Translations under genes and position numbers: made by a program
Part shown: positions 44,406 through 53,682 of the stretch, in pieces
How the letters are laid out: every line of letters starts with the position of its first letter
Position numbering within the stretch: the first letter of the stretch is position 1
The notes under the pieces: generated by a model
The model's database searches: none
What the model was told of the DNA's origin: nothing
What the model saw: only the letters and a program-made list of their open reading frames with translations
NCBI RefSeq assembly: GCF_007993815.1
Contig: NZ_VJWE01000011.1
Coordinates: forward strand, 1,054,001-1,118,000
Direction: 5' to 3'
Length of the DNA stretch: 64,000 nucleotides
Source of the DNA: Acidovorax delafieldii
GTDB taxonomy: Bacteria > Pseudomonadota > Gammaproteobacteria > Burkholderiales > Burkholderiaceae_C

Positions 44406-44960
44406 TCAGTGGCCTGCAAAGTCCACCAGGGTGTACAGCGGCAGGCCGGCATCGCGCAGGCGCTGCGATCCGCCCAGCTCGGGCAAATCGACAATGGCGG
44501 CGCCTTCGGTGACGGTGGCCCCCAGTTTTTCCAACAGCTTCTTGCCGGCCATCATGGTGCCGCCGGTGGCGATCAGGTCGTCGATCAGCAGCACGCGGTC
44601 GCCGGCCTTCACGGCGTCGGTGTGCAGCTCCACGGTGGCGCTGCCGTATTCGAGTTCGTAGGTTTCCTCTACCGTGGTGAAGGGCAACTTGCCTTTCTTG
44701 CGGATGGGCACGAAGCCCACGTTCAGCTCGTAGGCCACCACGGCGCCCAGGATGAAGCCCCGCGCATCCAGGCCCGCCACAACATCGGGGCGCAGCGCCT
44801 TGTCCATGTAGCGGTGCACGAAGGCATCGATCAGCACACGGAACACTTTCGGGTCCTGCAGCAGTGGCGTGATGTCGCGGAACTGCACGCCAGGCGCGGG
44901 CCAGTCGGGGACGGTGCGGATGTGCTGGCGAAGGTACTGGTTGACGCTGAGGGGCTGCAT
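44406..44960 (-). CDS. apt: Adenine phosphoribosyltransferase
   Basis: A 184-residue enzyme that salvages adenine with PRPP to AMP. Typical segments are [52 protein letters not shown] and the PRPP-binding motif [20 protein letters not shown]. The ATG at 44960 gives the usual family length. It is divergent from the GGDEF-EAL gene across 222 bases in which only weak promoter-like sequences are seen. Confidence 0.95.
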   Translation of the reverse strand: MQPLSVNQYLRQHIRTVPDWPAPGVQFRDITPLLQDPKVFRVLIDAFVHRYMDKALRPDVVAGLDARGFILGAVVAYELNVGFVPIRKKGKLPFTTVEETYELEYGSATVELHTDAVKAGDRVLLIDDLIATGGTMMAGKKLLEKLGATVTEGAAIVDLPELGGSQRLRDAGLPLYTLVDFAGH

Positions 44961-45182
44961 GGGCGGGTGGGGAGTAATGACGCGGGGGAGGCCCGGGCAG
45001 GGCCAATGCCTGGGTGTGCGCCAGGGGCTGACCAGTGGCGCGAGGCACGGAAAGTGCGAGAGTGTAAACAGCCCGGCGGTCCCCGCGCGCGCCTGCACCA
45101 GACGCCATAATGTGTTTCACTGGCGTTACAAACTCGCGCCGCCTGCGGCGGACGGTGCCCCAACCCCCACGACGATCGGCCC

Positions 45183-48100
45183 ATGCCCATCTCCGTCCTG
45201 CTGATCGAGAGTGATCACCCCCACGCACAGGCCGTGGCGGGGGCGCTGGCCGACCCCTGGTCGGGCTGGCGCGTGGACGTGGTGGATTCGATCGCCCAGG
45301 CGCGCGACCACCTGCTGCGCCACCGCCCCGACATCGTGCTGGCCGCCCAGCGCACCCTGGACGGTTCGGCCTTTGACCTGCTGCAGCTGCTCGACGGCGT
45401 TCCGGCCATCATCATCGTGCGCATGGGGGCAGAAACCCACGCGGCGCAGGCCATGCGCCACGGGTTTGACGATTTCACCGTGCAAGACCCGGGGCTCGAT
45501 TACCTGCTCACCCTGCCCGCGCAGATCGAGGCGGTGCTGGAGCGCAGCTCCAGCGCCCGTGCCCGCCGCGCTGCCGAGGCCATGCTGGCGCGCCAGCACC
45601 GGCTGCTGCAGGCCATCTCGAGGGCCCAGGGCATGTTCATTGCCAGCTCAGGTCCCCGTGCAGCGTTCGAGGCGCTGCTGAACGAGCTGATGACCCTGAC
45701 CCAGAGCGCCTTCGGCCTGGTGGGCCAGGTGCAGCGTGCTGACGATGGACACCCCTATCTGCGCGTGCACGCGATGACCGACATCAGCTGGGACGAGGCC
45801 TCGCGCCAGCGCTACGCCCAGCATGCCGAGGATGGCATGGTGTTCGACAACCTGCACTCGCTGGTGGGCGCTGCGCTGGTGACGGGCGAGCCGGTCCTCA
45901 GCAACGATGCCAACCACGATGCCCGCAGCGCGGGCACGCCGCCCGGCCACCCCACGCTGCGCACCTACCTGGGCCTGCCCATTCATGCGGCGGGCGAGCT
46001 GGTGGCCATGGTGGGGCTGGCCAACCGCAGCGGCGGTTACACCAACGCCGATGTGCAGTTTCTGCAGCCCTTGCTGAACACCATTGGCCAGCTGGAGACC
46101 GCCCGCCGCGCCGAGCTGGCCCGCAGCCATGTGGAGGCCGAACTGGCCCGCACCAGCGCCCTGCTGGCCGAGAAGACCCGAGCCCTCGAAGGCACCCTGG
46201 ACAACATTTCGCAGGGCATCACCAACGTGGACGCCGAGGGCCGCATCCGCGTCTACAACCAGCGCTACCTGGAGCTGCTGGACCTGCCCGAGTCCCTGCT
46301 GGCCACGCAGCCGCTTGTGGAAGAGGTGGTGCGCTTTCAGACCGAGCGGGGCGACTTCGGGCCCGAGTTCCAGCTCATCGAGCCCATGGCCCGCAACTAT
46401 GTGGCGTCGGAATACGCGGCGCATGGCGGCCGCATGAACATGCCGCAGAGCTACGTGCGGCGCACCCGGCAGGGCCGCTACATCGAGGTGCGCACCCGTG
46501 CCCTGGAGCCCGGCGGGCGCGTGCGCACGTTCACCGATGTCACCGACTACCTGAGCACGCTGGAGGCCCTGCGCCAGAGCGAGGCGCGCTGGCGCAGCCT
46601 GACGGACCTGTCGTCCGACTGGTACTGGGAGCAGGACGACCAGTTTCGTTTTGTGCGGCTGGACGGCAACCCGTACCACACGGAGGGCGTGCCCGATGAG
46701 ATGCACTACGGCCTGACCCGCTGGGAGTTGCCCGACACCTTCGTCAACGAAGGGCAATGGCGCGAGCACCGCGAGCAGCTGGAGGCGCACCAGGTCTTTC
46801 ACGACTTCGAGATGCAGCGCCTGTCCCAGGACGACAAGCCCGTGTGGGTGTCGATCAGTGGCGAGCCCATCTTTGACGAAGAGGGCCGCTTTACCGGCTA
46901 CCGGGGCGTGGCGCGCGACATCACCGAGCGCAAGCTGGCCGAGGCCGAGATCCAGCGCCTGGCGTTCTACGACGAACTCACCGGCCTGCCCAACCGCCGG
47001 CTGCTGATGGACCGGCTGGAGCGCGCGGTGGCCACCACCCAGCGCGACGGCCGCCATGGCGCCCTGCTGTTCCTCGACCTGGACAACTTCAAGGGCATCA
47101 ACGACACCATGGGCCACGAGTGGGGCGACCGCCTGCTGGTGCAGGTGGCCGCGCGCATCGGGGCCAGCGTGCGGGCCACCGACACCGTGGCGCGGCTGGG
47201 TGGCGATGAGTTTGTGGTCGTGGTGCAGGGCCTGCACGGCCATGAGGTCGAAGCCGCGGCCGAGGCCGAGGCCGTGGCCCAGAAGGTGCTGCTGGCGCTG
47301 AACCAGCCCTATGTGGTGGATGGCTGCGACATGCACAGCACCCCCAGCATCGGCATTGCGCTATTCCAGGACGCGCAGCAGCCGGTGCAAGAGCTGCTCA
47401 AGCGCGCCGACCTGGCCATGTACCAGGCCAAGGCGCAGGGGCGCAACACCCTGTGCTTTTTCGACCCCGCCATGCAGGCTGCCGCGTCGGCGCGTTCGGC
47501 GCTGGAGGGCGACATCCGCCAGGGCCTGGCGCGCAACGAGTTCCTGCTGCACTACCAGCCGGTGGTGGACGCCAGCGGCCACCTGCTGGGGGCCGAGGCG
47601 CTGGTGCGCTGGCAACACCCGCAGCGCGGCATGGTCTCGCCCGCCGATTTCATCCCGCTGGCCGAGCAGACGGGGCTCATCCTGCCCCTGGGGCGCCAGG
47701 TGCTGGCCCTGGCCTGCCGCCAGCTGGCCCAGTGGGCCACCGCCCCGGGGAAAGCCGCGTGGACGCTGGCCGTGAACGTGAGTGCCCAGGAGTTCCGCCA
47801 GCCCGATTTTGTGGAGCAGGTGCTGGCAGCGCTGCGTGATGCGGCCGCCAACCCGCGCCTGCTCAAGCTCGAACTCACCGAAAGCCTGCTGCTGCACGAT
47901 GTGGAGGACAGCATCCTCAAGATGCAGGCGCTGCGCACGCTGGGGGTGGGCTTTTCGCTCGACGACTTTGGTACGGGTTACTCATCGCTCAGCTACCTCA
48001 AGCGCCTGCCGCTGGACCAGCTCAAGATCGACCAGAGCTTTGTGCGCGACGTGCTCACCGACCCTAACGACGCCACCATTGCCTGCACCATCATCACGCT

Positions 48101-48236
48101 GGCCCGCAGCCTGGGCCTGGACGTGGTGGCCGAGGGCGTGGAAACCGAAGGGCAGCGCAGCTTCCTGCTGCGCAACGGCTGCCGCCAGTTCCAGGGCTAC
48201 CTGTTCGGGCGGCCTGGGCCTGAAGAGCTGCTGTAG
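45183..48236 (+). CDS. Diguanylate cyclase/phosphodiesterase with receiver-like, GAF and PAS domains
   Basis: A 1017-residue signalling protein. The N-terminus (1-~110) is receiver-like, with DIVLAAQRTLDG in the usual phosphoacceptor region but no clear Asp-acidic-Lys set. A GAF domain (~155-310), coiled helix and two PAS domains follow (NISQGITNVDAEGRIRVYNQ; WRSLTDLSSDWYWEQDDQFR). GGDEF is intact at 673-677 with the inhibitory I-site RATD at 664-667. The EAL domain starts LLHYQPVVDASGHLLGAEAL (EAL at 805-807) and keeps DDFGTGYSSL and AEGVETEGQ. Both cyclic-di-GMP synthesis and hydrolysis are therefore possible. No membrane segment, so it is cytoplasmic. Confidence 0.93.
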   Translation: MPISVLLIESDHPHAQAVAGALADPWSGWRVDVVDSIAQARDHLLRHRPDIVLAAQRTLDGSAFDLLQLLDGVPAIIIVRMGAETHAAQAMRHGFDDFTVQDPGLDYLLTLPAQIEAVLERSSSARARRAAEAMLARQHRLLQAISRAQGMFIASSGPRAAFEALLNELMTLTQSAFGLVGQVQRADDGHPYLRVHAMTDISWDEASRQRYAQHAEDGMVFDNLHSLVGAALVTGEPVLSNDANHDARSAGTPPGHPTLRTYLGLPIHAAGELVAMVGLANRSGGYTNADVQFLQPLLNTIGQLETARRAELARSHVEAELARTSALLAEKTRALEGTLDNISQGITNVDAEGRIRVYNQRYLELLDLPESLLATQPLVEEVVRFQTERGDFGPEFQLIEPMARNYVASEYAAHGGRMNMPQSYVRRTRQGRYIEVRTRALEPGGRVRTFTDVTDYLSTLEALRQSEARWRSLTDLSSDWYWEQDDQFRFVRLDGNPYHTEGVPDEMHYGLTRWELPDTFVNEGQWREHREQLEAHQVFHDFEMQRLSQDDKPVWVSISGEPIFDEEGRFTGYRGVARDITERKLAEAEIQRLAFYDELTGLPNRRLLMDRLERAVATTQRDGRHGALLFLDLDNFKGINDTMGHEWGDRLLVQVAARIGASVRATDTVARLGGDEFVVVVQGLHGHEVEAAAEAEAVAQKVLLALNQPYVVDGCDMHSTPSIGIALFQDAQQPVQELLKRADLAMYQAKAQGRNTLCFFDPAMQAAASARSALEGDIRQGLARNEFLLHYQPVVDASGHLLGAEALVRWQHPQRGMVSPADFIPLAEQTGLILPLGRQVLALACRQLAQWATAPGKAAWTLAVNVSAQEFRQPDFVEQVLAALRDAAANPRLLKLELTESLLLHDVEDSILKMQALRTLGVGFSLDDFGTGYSSLSYLKRLPLDQLKIDQSFVRDVLTDPNDATIACTIITLARSLGLDVVAEGVETEGQRSFLLRNGCRQFQGYLFGRPGPEELL

Positions 48237-48237
48237 T

Positions 48238-48296
48238 TTGCTATCAATTATGTAGCTGTCAGCGCATATTGCACTAGCGCTACAGGCCGATTGCAT
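48238..48296 (+). repeat. Dispersed Comamonadaceae-type repeat, copy H
   Basis: GCTATCAATTATGTAGCTGT, CAGCGCATATTGCACTAGCG and CTACAGGCCGATTGC, directly after the stop of the GGDEF-EAL gene and before the convergent antiporter gene. Confidence 0.8.
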
Positions 48297-48351
48297 TCAA
48301 ATGTTGTGCCCAACCACCCGCTGAGCTGCCAGTGGCGGGCCCCGGGGCTGG

Positions 48352-50337
48352 TCAGCCTTTCAGCAGCTTGTCTTCCGCCAGCGCCAGCGCGGCCGGATGG
48401 CCCGACAGCACCAGCGTGTCGCCTTCGGCCAGCAGGGCCTCGTCCACTGCCGCGCTCACATGGCCATTGCCGCGCCGCAGGTTGACCACGCGCACACCCA
48501 TGGCGGGCAGGGCCAGCTGGCCCAGGCTGCGGCCCAGGGCGGTGGAGCCCGGGGGCAGGTTGATGGTGGACAGGCGCTCCTGGTCGCGTTCGTTCACCGT
48601 GTCGTCGTCCGCGCCATGGAAGTAGCCGCGCAGCAGGTTGTAGCGCGCATCGCGCTGGTCCTGCACCAGCCGCAGCACGCGGCGCATGGGCACGCCCACC
48701 AGGGCCAGGGCGTGGCTGGCGAGCATGAGCGAGCCTTCGATGGCCTCGGGCACCACCTCGGTCGCACCGGCCTCCTGCAGCTTGTCCAGGTACAGGTCGT
48801 CCTGCGTGCGCACCACCACCGGCACCTGCGGCGCGTGCGACCGAGCATTGGCCAGCACCTTCAGCGCGGCGGGCACGTCGATGTAGGTCACGGCCACGGC
48901 GCTGGCGCGCACCAGGCCCGCCGCCATCAGCGCCTGCAGACGGGTGGCGTCGCCATACACCACCGAGTCGCCGGCCGCAGCGGCCTGGCGCACGCGGTCC
49001 GGGTCCAGGTCCAGCGCCATGTAGGGGATGCCCTCGTGCTCCAGCATGCGCGCCAGGTTCTGTCCGCAGCGGCCGTAGCCGCAGATGATCACGTGCTTGC
49101 TGGTGTTGATGGACTTGCGCGCAATCGATGTCATCTGCAGCGACTGCTGCAGCCAGTCGCTGGCCACCAGCTTCATCACGATGCGGTTGCTGTACATGAT
49201 GAGGAAGGGCGTGGCCAGCATCGACAGCACCATGGCCGCGAGGATGGGGTTCATCAGCGCTGGCTGCACCAGCCCGTTGTTCTGCGTGAGCGACAGCAGC
49301 ACAAAGCCGAACTCGCCCGCCTGCGCCAGGTACAGCCCGGTGCGCAGCGCCACACCAGTGGTCGCGCCCATGCCCCGCGCCAGCACCAGGATGATCCCCA
49401 GCTTGAGCACCAGCGGCACCGTGAGCAGCATCAACACCAGCGCCCAGCGGTCCACCAGGATGTGCCAGTCCAGCATCATGCCGATGGTGATGAAGAACAG
49501 GCCCAGCAGCACATCGTGAAAGGGCCGGATGTCCGTGCCCACCTGGTGGCGGTACTCGGTCTCGGACACCAGCACGCCCGCAATGAAGGCGCCCAGCGCC
49601 AGGCTCAGGCCCGCCAGCTCGGTCAGCCAGGCCAGGCCCAGCGTGATCAGCAGCAGGTTCAGCATGAAAAGCTCGTCGCTCTTGCGCCGCGCGACCAGCG
49701 TGAGCCACCAGCGCATCAGCCGCTGGCCGCCCGTGAGCAGCAGGCCCACCAGCACCGTGGCCTTGATCAGCGCACAGCCCAGCGAGGTCAGCAGCTGGTC
49801 GGGCGACGACCCCAGCGCCGGAATCAGCACCAGCAGCGGCACCACTGCAAGGTCCTGGAACAGCAGGATGCCCATCACCCGCCGGCCGTGCTCACTCTCC
49901 AGCTCGGCCCGCTCGGCCATCAGCTTGACCACAATCGCCGTGCTGCTCATGGCCATCACGCCCGACAGCGCCAGCGCCGTCTGCCAGCCCATGTCCCACG
50001 CCCCACCCGCCCAGCGCGACAACGCCAGTGCCATGCCGGACACGACCGCCATTGTCAGCACCACCTGCATCAGCCCCAGGCCAAACACCTGCTTGCGCAT
50101 GGCACGCAGCTTGGGCAGGCTGAACTCCAGCCCGATGGCGAACATCAGGAACACCACGCCAAACTCGCCCAGGTGGCGCACCCCTTCGGAGTTTTGCGCC
50201 AGTGCCAGCGCGTGCGGGCCAATGAGCACCCCGGCGGCCAGGTAGCCCAGCATGGGCGGCAGCTTGAGGCTGCGGCAGGTCACCACGCCCAGCACCGCGG
50301 CCAGCAGGTAAAGCAGTGTGAGGGCGAGTGAAGACAT
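48352..50337 (-). CDS. CPA2-family monovalent cation:proton antiporter (Kef type)
   Basis: A 661-residue inner-membrane protein. About 12-13 membrane segments fill residues 1-~385 (LGYLAAGVLIGPHALAL, EFGVVFLMFAIGLEFSLPKL, GVMAMSSTAIVVKLMAE). A TrkA-N/RCK nucleotide-binding domain begins at HVIICGYGRCGQNLARMLEH, and a TrkA-C domain closes the protein (LRRGNGHVSAAVDEALLAEG, DTLVLSGHPAAL). This is the KefB/KefC layout of potassium efflux systems gated by ligands on the RCK domain. No KefF/KefG partner gene is adjacent. Confidence 0.93.
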   Translation of the reverse strand: MSSLALTLLYLLAAVLGVVTCRSLKLPPMLGYLAAGVLIGPHALALAQNSEGVRHLGEFGVVFLMFAIGLEFSLPKLRAMRKQVFGLGLMQVVLTMAVVSGMALALSRWAGGAWDMGWQTALALSGVMAMSSTAIVVKLMAERAELESEHGRRVMGILLFQDLAVVPLLVLIPALGSSPDQLLTSLGCALIKATVLVGLLLTGGQRLMRWWLTLVARRKSDELFMLNLLLITLGLAWLTELAGLSLALGAFIAGVLVSETEYRHQVGTDIRPFHDVLLGLFFITIGMMLDWHILVDRWALVLMLLTVPLVLKLGIILVLARGMGATTGVALRTGLYLAQAGEFGFVLLSLTQNNGLVQPALMNPILAAMVLSMLATPFLIMYSNRIVMKLVASDWLQQSLQMTSIARKSINTSKHVIICGYGRCGQNLARMLEHEGIPYMALDLDPDRVRQAAAAGDSVVYGDATRLQALMAAGLVRASAVAVTYIDVPAALKVLANARSHAPQVPVVVRTQDDLYLDKLQEAGATEVVPEAIEGSLMLASHALALVGVPMRRVLRLVQDQRDARYNLLRGYFHGADDDTVNERDQERLSTINLPPGSTALGRSLGQLALPAMGVRVVNLRRGNGHVSAAVDEALLAEGDTLVLSGHPAALALAEDKLLKG

Positions 50338-50550
50338 GGGTTCGATGCTATCCGAGGCTTGCGTTGTGTAACACAGGATTCAAGCAAGCCATTGGCCGGG
50401 GCTGCAGGCCGCTGCTGCCTCCCTGTTTGTGCAAGTCTGGCAAGCCTTGTGGGCCGGGCAAGGGCCTTTCTACCCGGATGCACGGACCGTGCCAGTGGAC
50501 TTGGCCCATGCGGCGGCCCGGCAGGCATGCCCGGTCGATAGAATCCTTGC

Positions 50551-51552
50551 ATGACTCCCGCCCCCGCCGCGTTGCCCCCTTTTGATGCCGACCAGGCCCT
50601 GCGCCTGGCCCGCGAGACCTTCCACATCGAGGTGGAGGCCCTGAATGGCCTGGCGGCCCGCGTGGATGGTGTGTTTGCCCAAGCGGTGTTGATGGTGCTG
50701 CAGGCCCGGGGCCGCGTGGTGGTGATGGGCATGGGCAAAAGTGGCCACGTGGGGCGCAAGATCGCCGCCACACTGGCCTCCACCGGCACCCCCGCGTTTT
50801 TTGTGCACCCTGCCGAGGCCAGCCACGGCGACCTGGGCATGGTCACCGGCGACGATCTGGTGCTGGCCATCTCCAACAGCGGCGAAAGTGGCGAACTCAC
50901 GGCCATCCTGCCGGTGCTGCGGCGCCTGGGCGCGCCCATGATCGCCATGACGGGCGGCCTGCAGTCCACCCTGGCGCGTTATGCCGACCTGGTCCTCGAC
51001 TGCAGCGTGGCGCGCGAAGCCTGCCCGCTGAACCTTGCCCCCACCGCCAGCACCACGGCCCAGCTGGCCATGGGCGACGCGCTGGCCGTGGCCCTGCTGG
51101 ACGCCCGGGGCTTCCGCCCCGAAGACTTTGCCCGCTCGCACCCCGGCGGTGCGCTGGGCCGCAAGCTGCTCACCCATGTGGGCGACGTGATGCGCTCGGG
51201 CACCGAGGTGCCGCGCGTGGCCCCCGATGCCTCGTTCAGCGACCTCATGCGCGAGATGAGCGCCAAGGGCCTGGGCGCCTCGGCCATCGTCGATGCCGAC
51301 GGGCAGCTGTTGGGCATCTTCACCGACGGCGACCTGCGCCGCCGCATCGAGGCCGGGGCGGACCTGCGGTCCACCACCGCAGCCCAGGTCATGCACGCCA
51401 ACCCGCGCCGCATTGCCCCCGACGCCCTGGCCGTGGACGCCGCCGAAATGATGGAAGCCCACGCCATCACCAGCGTGCTGGTGGTGGACGCTGCGGGCGC
51501 CCTGGTGGGCGTGGTGCACATCGGCGATCTGATGCGGGCGAAGGTGATCTGA
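50551..51552 (+). CDS. kdsD: Arabinose-5-phosphate isomerase
   Basis: A 333-residue enzyme that converts ribulose 5-phosphate to arabinose 5-phosphate, the first step to Kdo of lipopolysaccharide. The SIS domain has VVVMGMGKSGHVGRKIAATL, HPAEASHGDLGMV and ISNSGESGEL. Two CBS domains cover the C-terminal third (VGDVMRSGTEVPRVAPDASF; AQVMHANPRRIAPDALAVD). kdsC starts three bases after its stop, forming the kdsD-kdsC-lptC operon. Confidence 0.95.
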   Translation: MTPAPAALPPFDADQALRLARETFHIEVEALNGLAARVDGVFAQAVLMVLQARGRVVVMGMGKSGHVGRKIAATLASTGTPAFFVHPAEASHGDLGMVTGDDLVLAISNSGESGELTAILPVLRRLGAPMIAMTGGLQSTLARYADLVLDCSVAREACPLNLAPTASTTAQLAMGDALAVALLDARGFRPEDFARSHPGGALGRKLLTHVGDVMRSGTEVPRVAPDASFSDLMREMSAKGLGASAIVDADGQLLGIFTDGDLRRRIEAGADLRSTTAAQVMHANPRRIAPDALAVDAAEMMEAHAITSVLVVDAAGALVGVVHIGDLMRAKVI

Positions 51553-51554
51553 CG

Positions 51555-52124
51555 ATGGCGCTGGTTCCTCAGACCTCTCCCTCTCCTGCCCTGCAGATTG
51601 ACCCTGAGCTGCTGCTGCGCGCCCAGGGCGTGCGCGTGGCCTTTTTCGACGTGGACGGTGTGCTCACCGACGGCGGCCTGTACTTCAGCGAAACGGGCGA
51701 GACCCTCAAGCGCTTCAACACCCTGGACGGCCACGGCCTCAAGCTGCTGCAAAAGGCAGGCATCACCCCCGCCGTCATCACCGGTCGCGACTCTGCCCCA
51801 TTGCGCGTGCGCCTCAAGGCCTTGGGCGTGGAGCACGCCGTGTTTGGCACCGAAGACAAGCGCCCCGCCGCGGAGCAGATTCTGGCCACCCTGGGCCTGA
51901 CCTGGGCGCAGGCGGCTGCCATGGGCGACGACTGGCCCGACCTGCCCGTGATGCGCCGCAGCGCATTTGCCTGCGCGCCCGCAAACGCCCAGACCGAGGT
52001 GCGCCACGCGGCCCACTTCGTCACCCAGGCGCGCGGGGGCGACGGTGCGGCGCGCGAGCTGTGCGACCTGCTGCTGGTGGCCACGGGCCGCTATGCGGCG
52101 CTGCTAGCGGACTACACCGCATGA
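51555..52124 (+). CDS. kdsC: 3-deoxy-D-manno-octulosonate 8-phosphate phosphatase
   Basis: A 189-residue HAD-superfamily phosphatase that dephosphorylates Kdo-8-phosphate. The nucleophile motif is FFDVDGVLTDGGLYFSETGE; other motifs are AVITGRDSAPLRVRLKALG and GDDWPDLPVMRRSAFACAPA. Length and the small C0-type cap fit KdsC. Its stop overlaps the lptC start by four bases. Confidence 0.95.
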   Translation: MALVPQTSPSPALQIDPELLLRAQGVRVAFFDVDGVLTDGGLYFSETGETLKRFNTLDGHGLKLLQKAGITPAVITGRDSAPLRVRLKALGVEHAVFGTEDKRPAAEQILATLGLTWAQAAAMGDDWPDLPVMRRSAFACAPANAQTEVRHAAHFVTQARGGDGAARELCDLLLVATGRYAALLADYTA

Positions 52125-52741
52125 TCCGCGTGATCCGTCAGGGCTGGGACCAGCTCTCGATCTACCTGCCCGTGGTGCTGATGGGCCTGCTGGCCCTGGG
52201 CACCTGGTGGCTGGTGCGTAACGCGCCCATGCCCCAGTTGCCTGCGATTGACCGGCCAGTGCAGCACCAGCCGGACTATTTCATGAAGTCCTTTTCGGTG
52301 AAGACATTCGATGCCACGGGCCGCCTGCAGAGCGAGGTGCAAGGTGACGAGGCGCGCCATTACCCCGACACCGACACGCTGGAGATCGATCAGGTCCGCA
52401 TGCGGTCGGTCAGCCTCGATGGCCGGGTCACCGTGGCCACGGCCAACCGGGCCCTGAGCAACGCCGATGGCTCCGAAGTGCAGTTGTTCGGCAACGCCAT
52501 CGTCAAGCGTGAACCGCTGCCCGCCAAGCCCGGGGCGGCAGCGCAGCCCCCCATGGAGTTCCGTGGTGAGTTTCTGCATGCCTTCACCAACACCGAGCGG
52601 GTGCGCTCTGATCAGCCGGTCACGCTCACCCGTGGCAACGACCGCTTCACCGCCGACAGCATGGATTACGACAACCTCGACCAGGTGCTGCAACTGCGCG
52701 GGCGCGTGCGCGGCATGATCCTGCCGGGCACCACGCGGTAG
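52121..52741 (+). CDS. lptC: LPS export protein LptC
   Basis: A 206-residue bitopic protein with one N-terminal membrane helix (YLPVVLMGLLALGTWWLV) and a periplasmic beta-jelly-roll (DATGRLQSEVQGDEARHYPD, VATANRALSNADGSEVQLFG, RGNDRFTADSMDYDNLDQVL). LptC links LptBFG to LptA in lipopolysaccharide transport. The ATG at 52121 overlaps the kdsC stop. lptA and lptB, often next, do not follow; a short-chain dehydrogenase does. Confidence 0.92.
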   Translation: MIRVIRQGWDQLSIYLPVVLMGLLALGTWWLVRNAPMPQLPAIDRPVQHQPDYFMKSFSVKTFDATGRLQSEVQGDEARHYPDTDTLEIDQVRMRSVSLDGRVTVATANRALSNADGSEVQLFGNAIVKREPLPAKPGAAAQPPMEFRGEFLHAFTNTERVRSDQPVTLTRGNDRFTADSMDYDNLDQVLQLRGRVRGMILPGTTR

Positions 52742-52782
52742 CCTCCACTTATCCTGCCTAGCCGCCCCCTGTCGGAATGCAC

Positions 52783-53565
52783 ATGACCACTCCCCTTGTC
52801 TTCATCACCGGCGCATCCAGTGGCATCGGCCAAGCCCTGGCCCAGCGCTATCACCAAGCGGGGTTTCGCCTGGCTCTGGTGGCGCGGCGCACTTCCGAAG
52901 TCAAAACATGGGCAAGCGCTCAAGGAATAAGCCCTGAAAGCTATGAAATTTATAGTGCTGATGTGTCGGTGACTGACAGCATCGTGGCTGCAGGGCGCGA
53001 TTGCATCGCACGCCAGGGTGTGCCGGATGTGGTGATCGCCAATGCCGGCATCAGCGTGGGCATGGACACAGCGGTGCGGGACGATATCGACGTCATGGCC
53101 CGCACCTTTGCCACCAACAACATCGGCATGGCGGCCACCTTCCAGCCGTTTGTAGACGCCATGGTGCAGCGCGGCAGCGGCACCCTGGTGGGCATCGGCA
53201 GCGTGGCCGGCATCCGGGGGCTGCCCGGCCATGGCGCCTACTGCGCCAGCAAGGCGGCTGTCATCAGCTACTGCGAAAGCCTGCGCGGTGAATTGCGCCC
53301 CCACGGCGTGCGCGTGGTGACGGTGTCGCCGGGCTACATCGACACCCCCCTCACGCAGCAAAACCGCTACAGCATGCCGTTTTTGATGCAGCCCGCCGAT
53401 TTTGCCGACCAGGCGTTTCGCACCATTCAGGCGGGCGTGAGCTACCGGGTCATCCCCTGGCAAATGGGCGTGGTCGCCAAGCTGCTGCGCATGCTGCCGA
53501 ACCCATTGTTTGACAAAGTGCTGGCGGGCCGCCCACGCAAGCGCCGCCAGAGCGAAATGCAGTAG
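52783..53565 (+). CDS. Short-chain dehydrogenase/reductase
   Basis: A 260-residue NAD(P)-dependent oxidoreductase. The cofactor loop is FITGASSGIGQALAQRY, the Ser is in GIGSVAGIRG, and the catalytic Tyr/Lys are in YCASKAAVISY. The C-terminal extension PNPLFDKVLAGRPRKRRQSE is basic. The ATG at 52783 has GGA upstream; an ATG two codons earlier is possible. Residues ~39-60 (EVKTWASAQGISPESYEIYS) come from sequence matching the dispersed repeat in minus orientation, placed between beta-strands of the Rossmann fold. The substrate is unknown. Confidence 0.9.
   Translation: MTTPLVFITGASSGIGQALAQRYHQAGFRLALVARRTSEVKTWASAQGISPESYEIYSADVSVTDSIVAAGRDCIARQGVPDVVIANAGISVGMDTAVRDDIDVMARTFATNNIGMAATFQPFVDAMVQRGSGTLVGIGSVAGIRGLPGHGAYCASKAAVISYCESLRGELRPHGVRVVTVSPGYIDTPLTQQNRYSMPFLMQPADFADQAFRTIQAGVSYRVIPWQMGVVAKLLRMLPNPLFDKVLAGRPRKRRQSEMQ
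52899..52958 (-). repeat. Dispersed repeat copy I, inside the short-chain dehydrogenase gene
   Basis: The minus strand reads GCACTATAAATTTCATAGCT, TTCAGGGCTTATTCCTTGAG, CGCTTGCCCATGTTTTGACT, a well-preserved copy. It is read in frame on the plus strand. Confidence 0.78.
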
Positions 53566-53640
53566 GGGCGGGATTGCACAAGGCGCTCCAAGGCGCCGGG
53601 GGCGATGAGATTGCTATCTCGACGTGCAGCTGCCATGAAA

Positions 53641-53660
53641 AAGGGCCCTGAAGGGCCCTT
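53641..53660 (-). terminator. Intrinsic terminator after the first RRM gene
   Basis: AAGGGCCCT/AGGGCCCTT, a 9-bp stem with a 2-base loop; the minus strand continues into TTTTTC. Confidence 0.8.
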
Positions 53661-53682
53661 GTGACACAAAAACGGGTGTGGT

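Noticed and set aside
48397-50331. 644-codon plus-strand frame opposite the antiporter gene
   Set aside because: Antisense shadow rich in His, Gln and Arg, the complement of membrane-helix codons.
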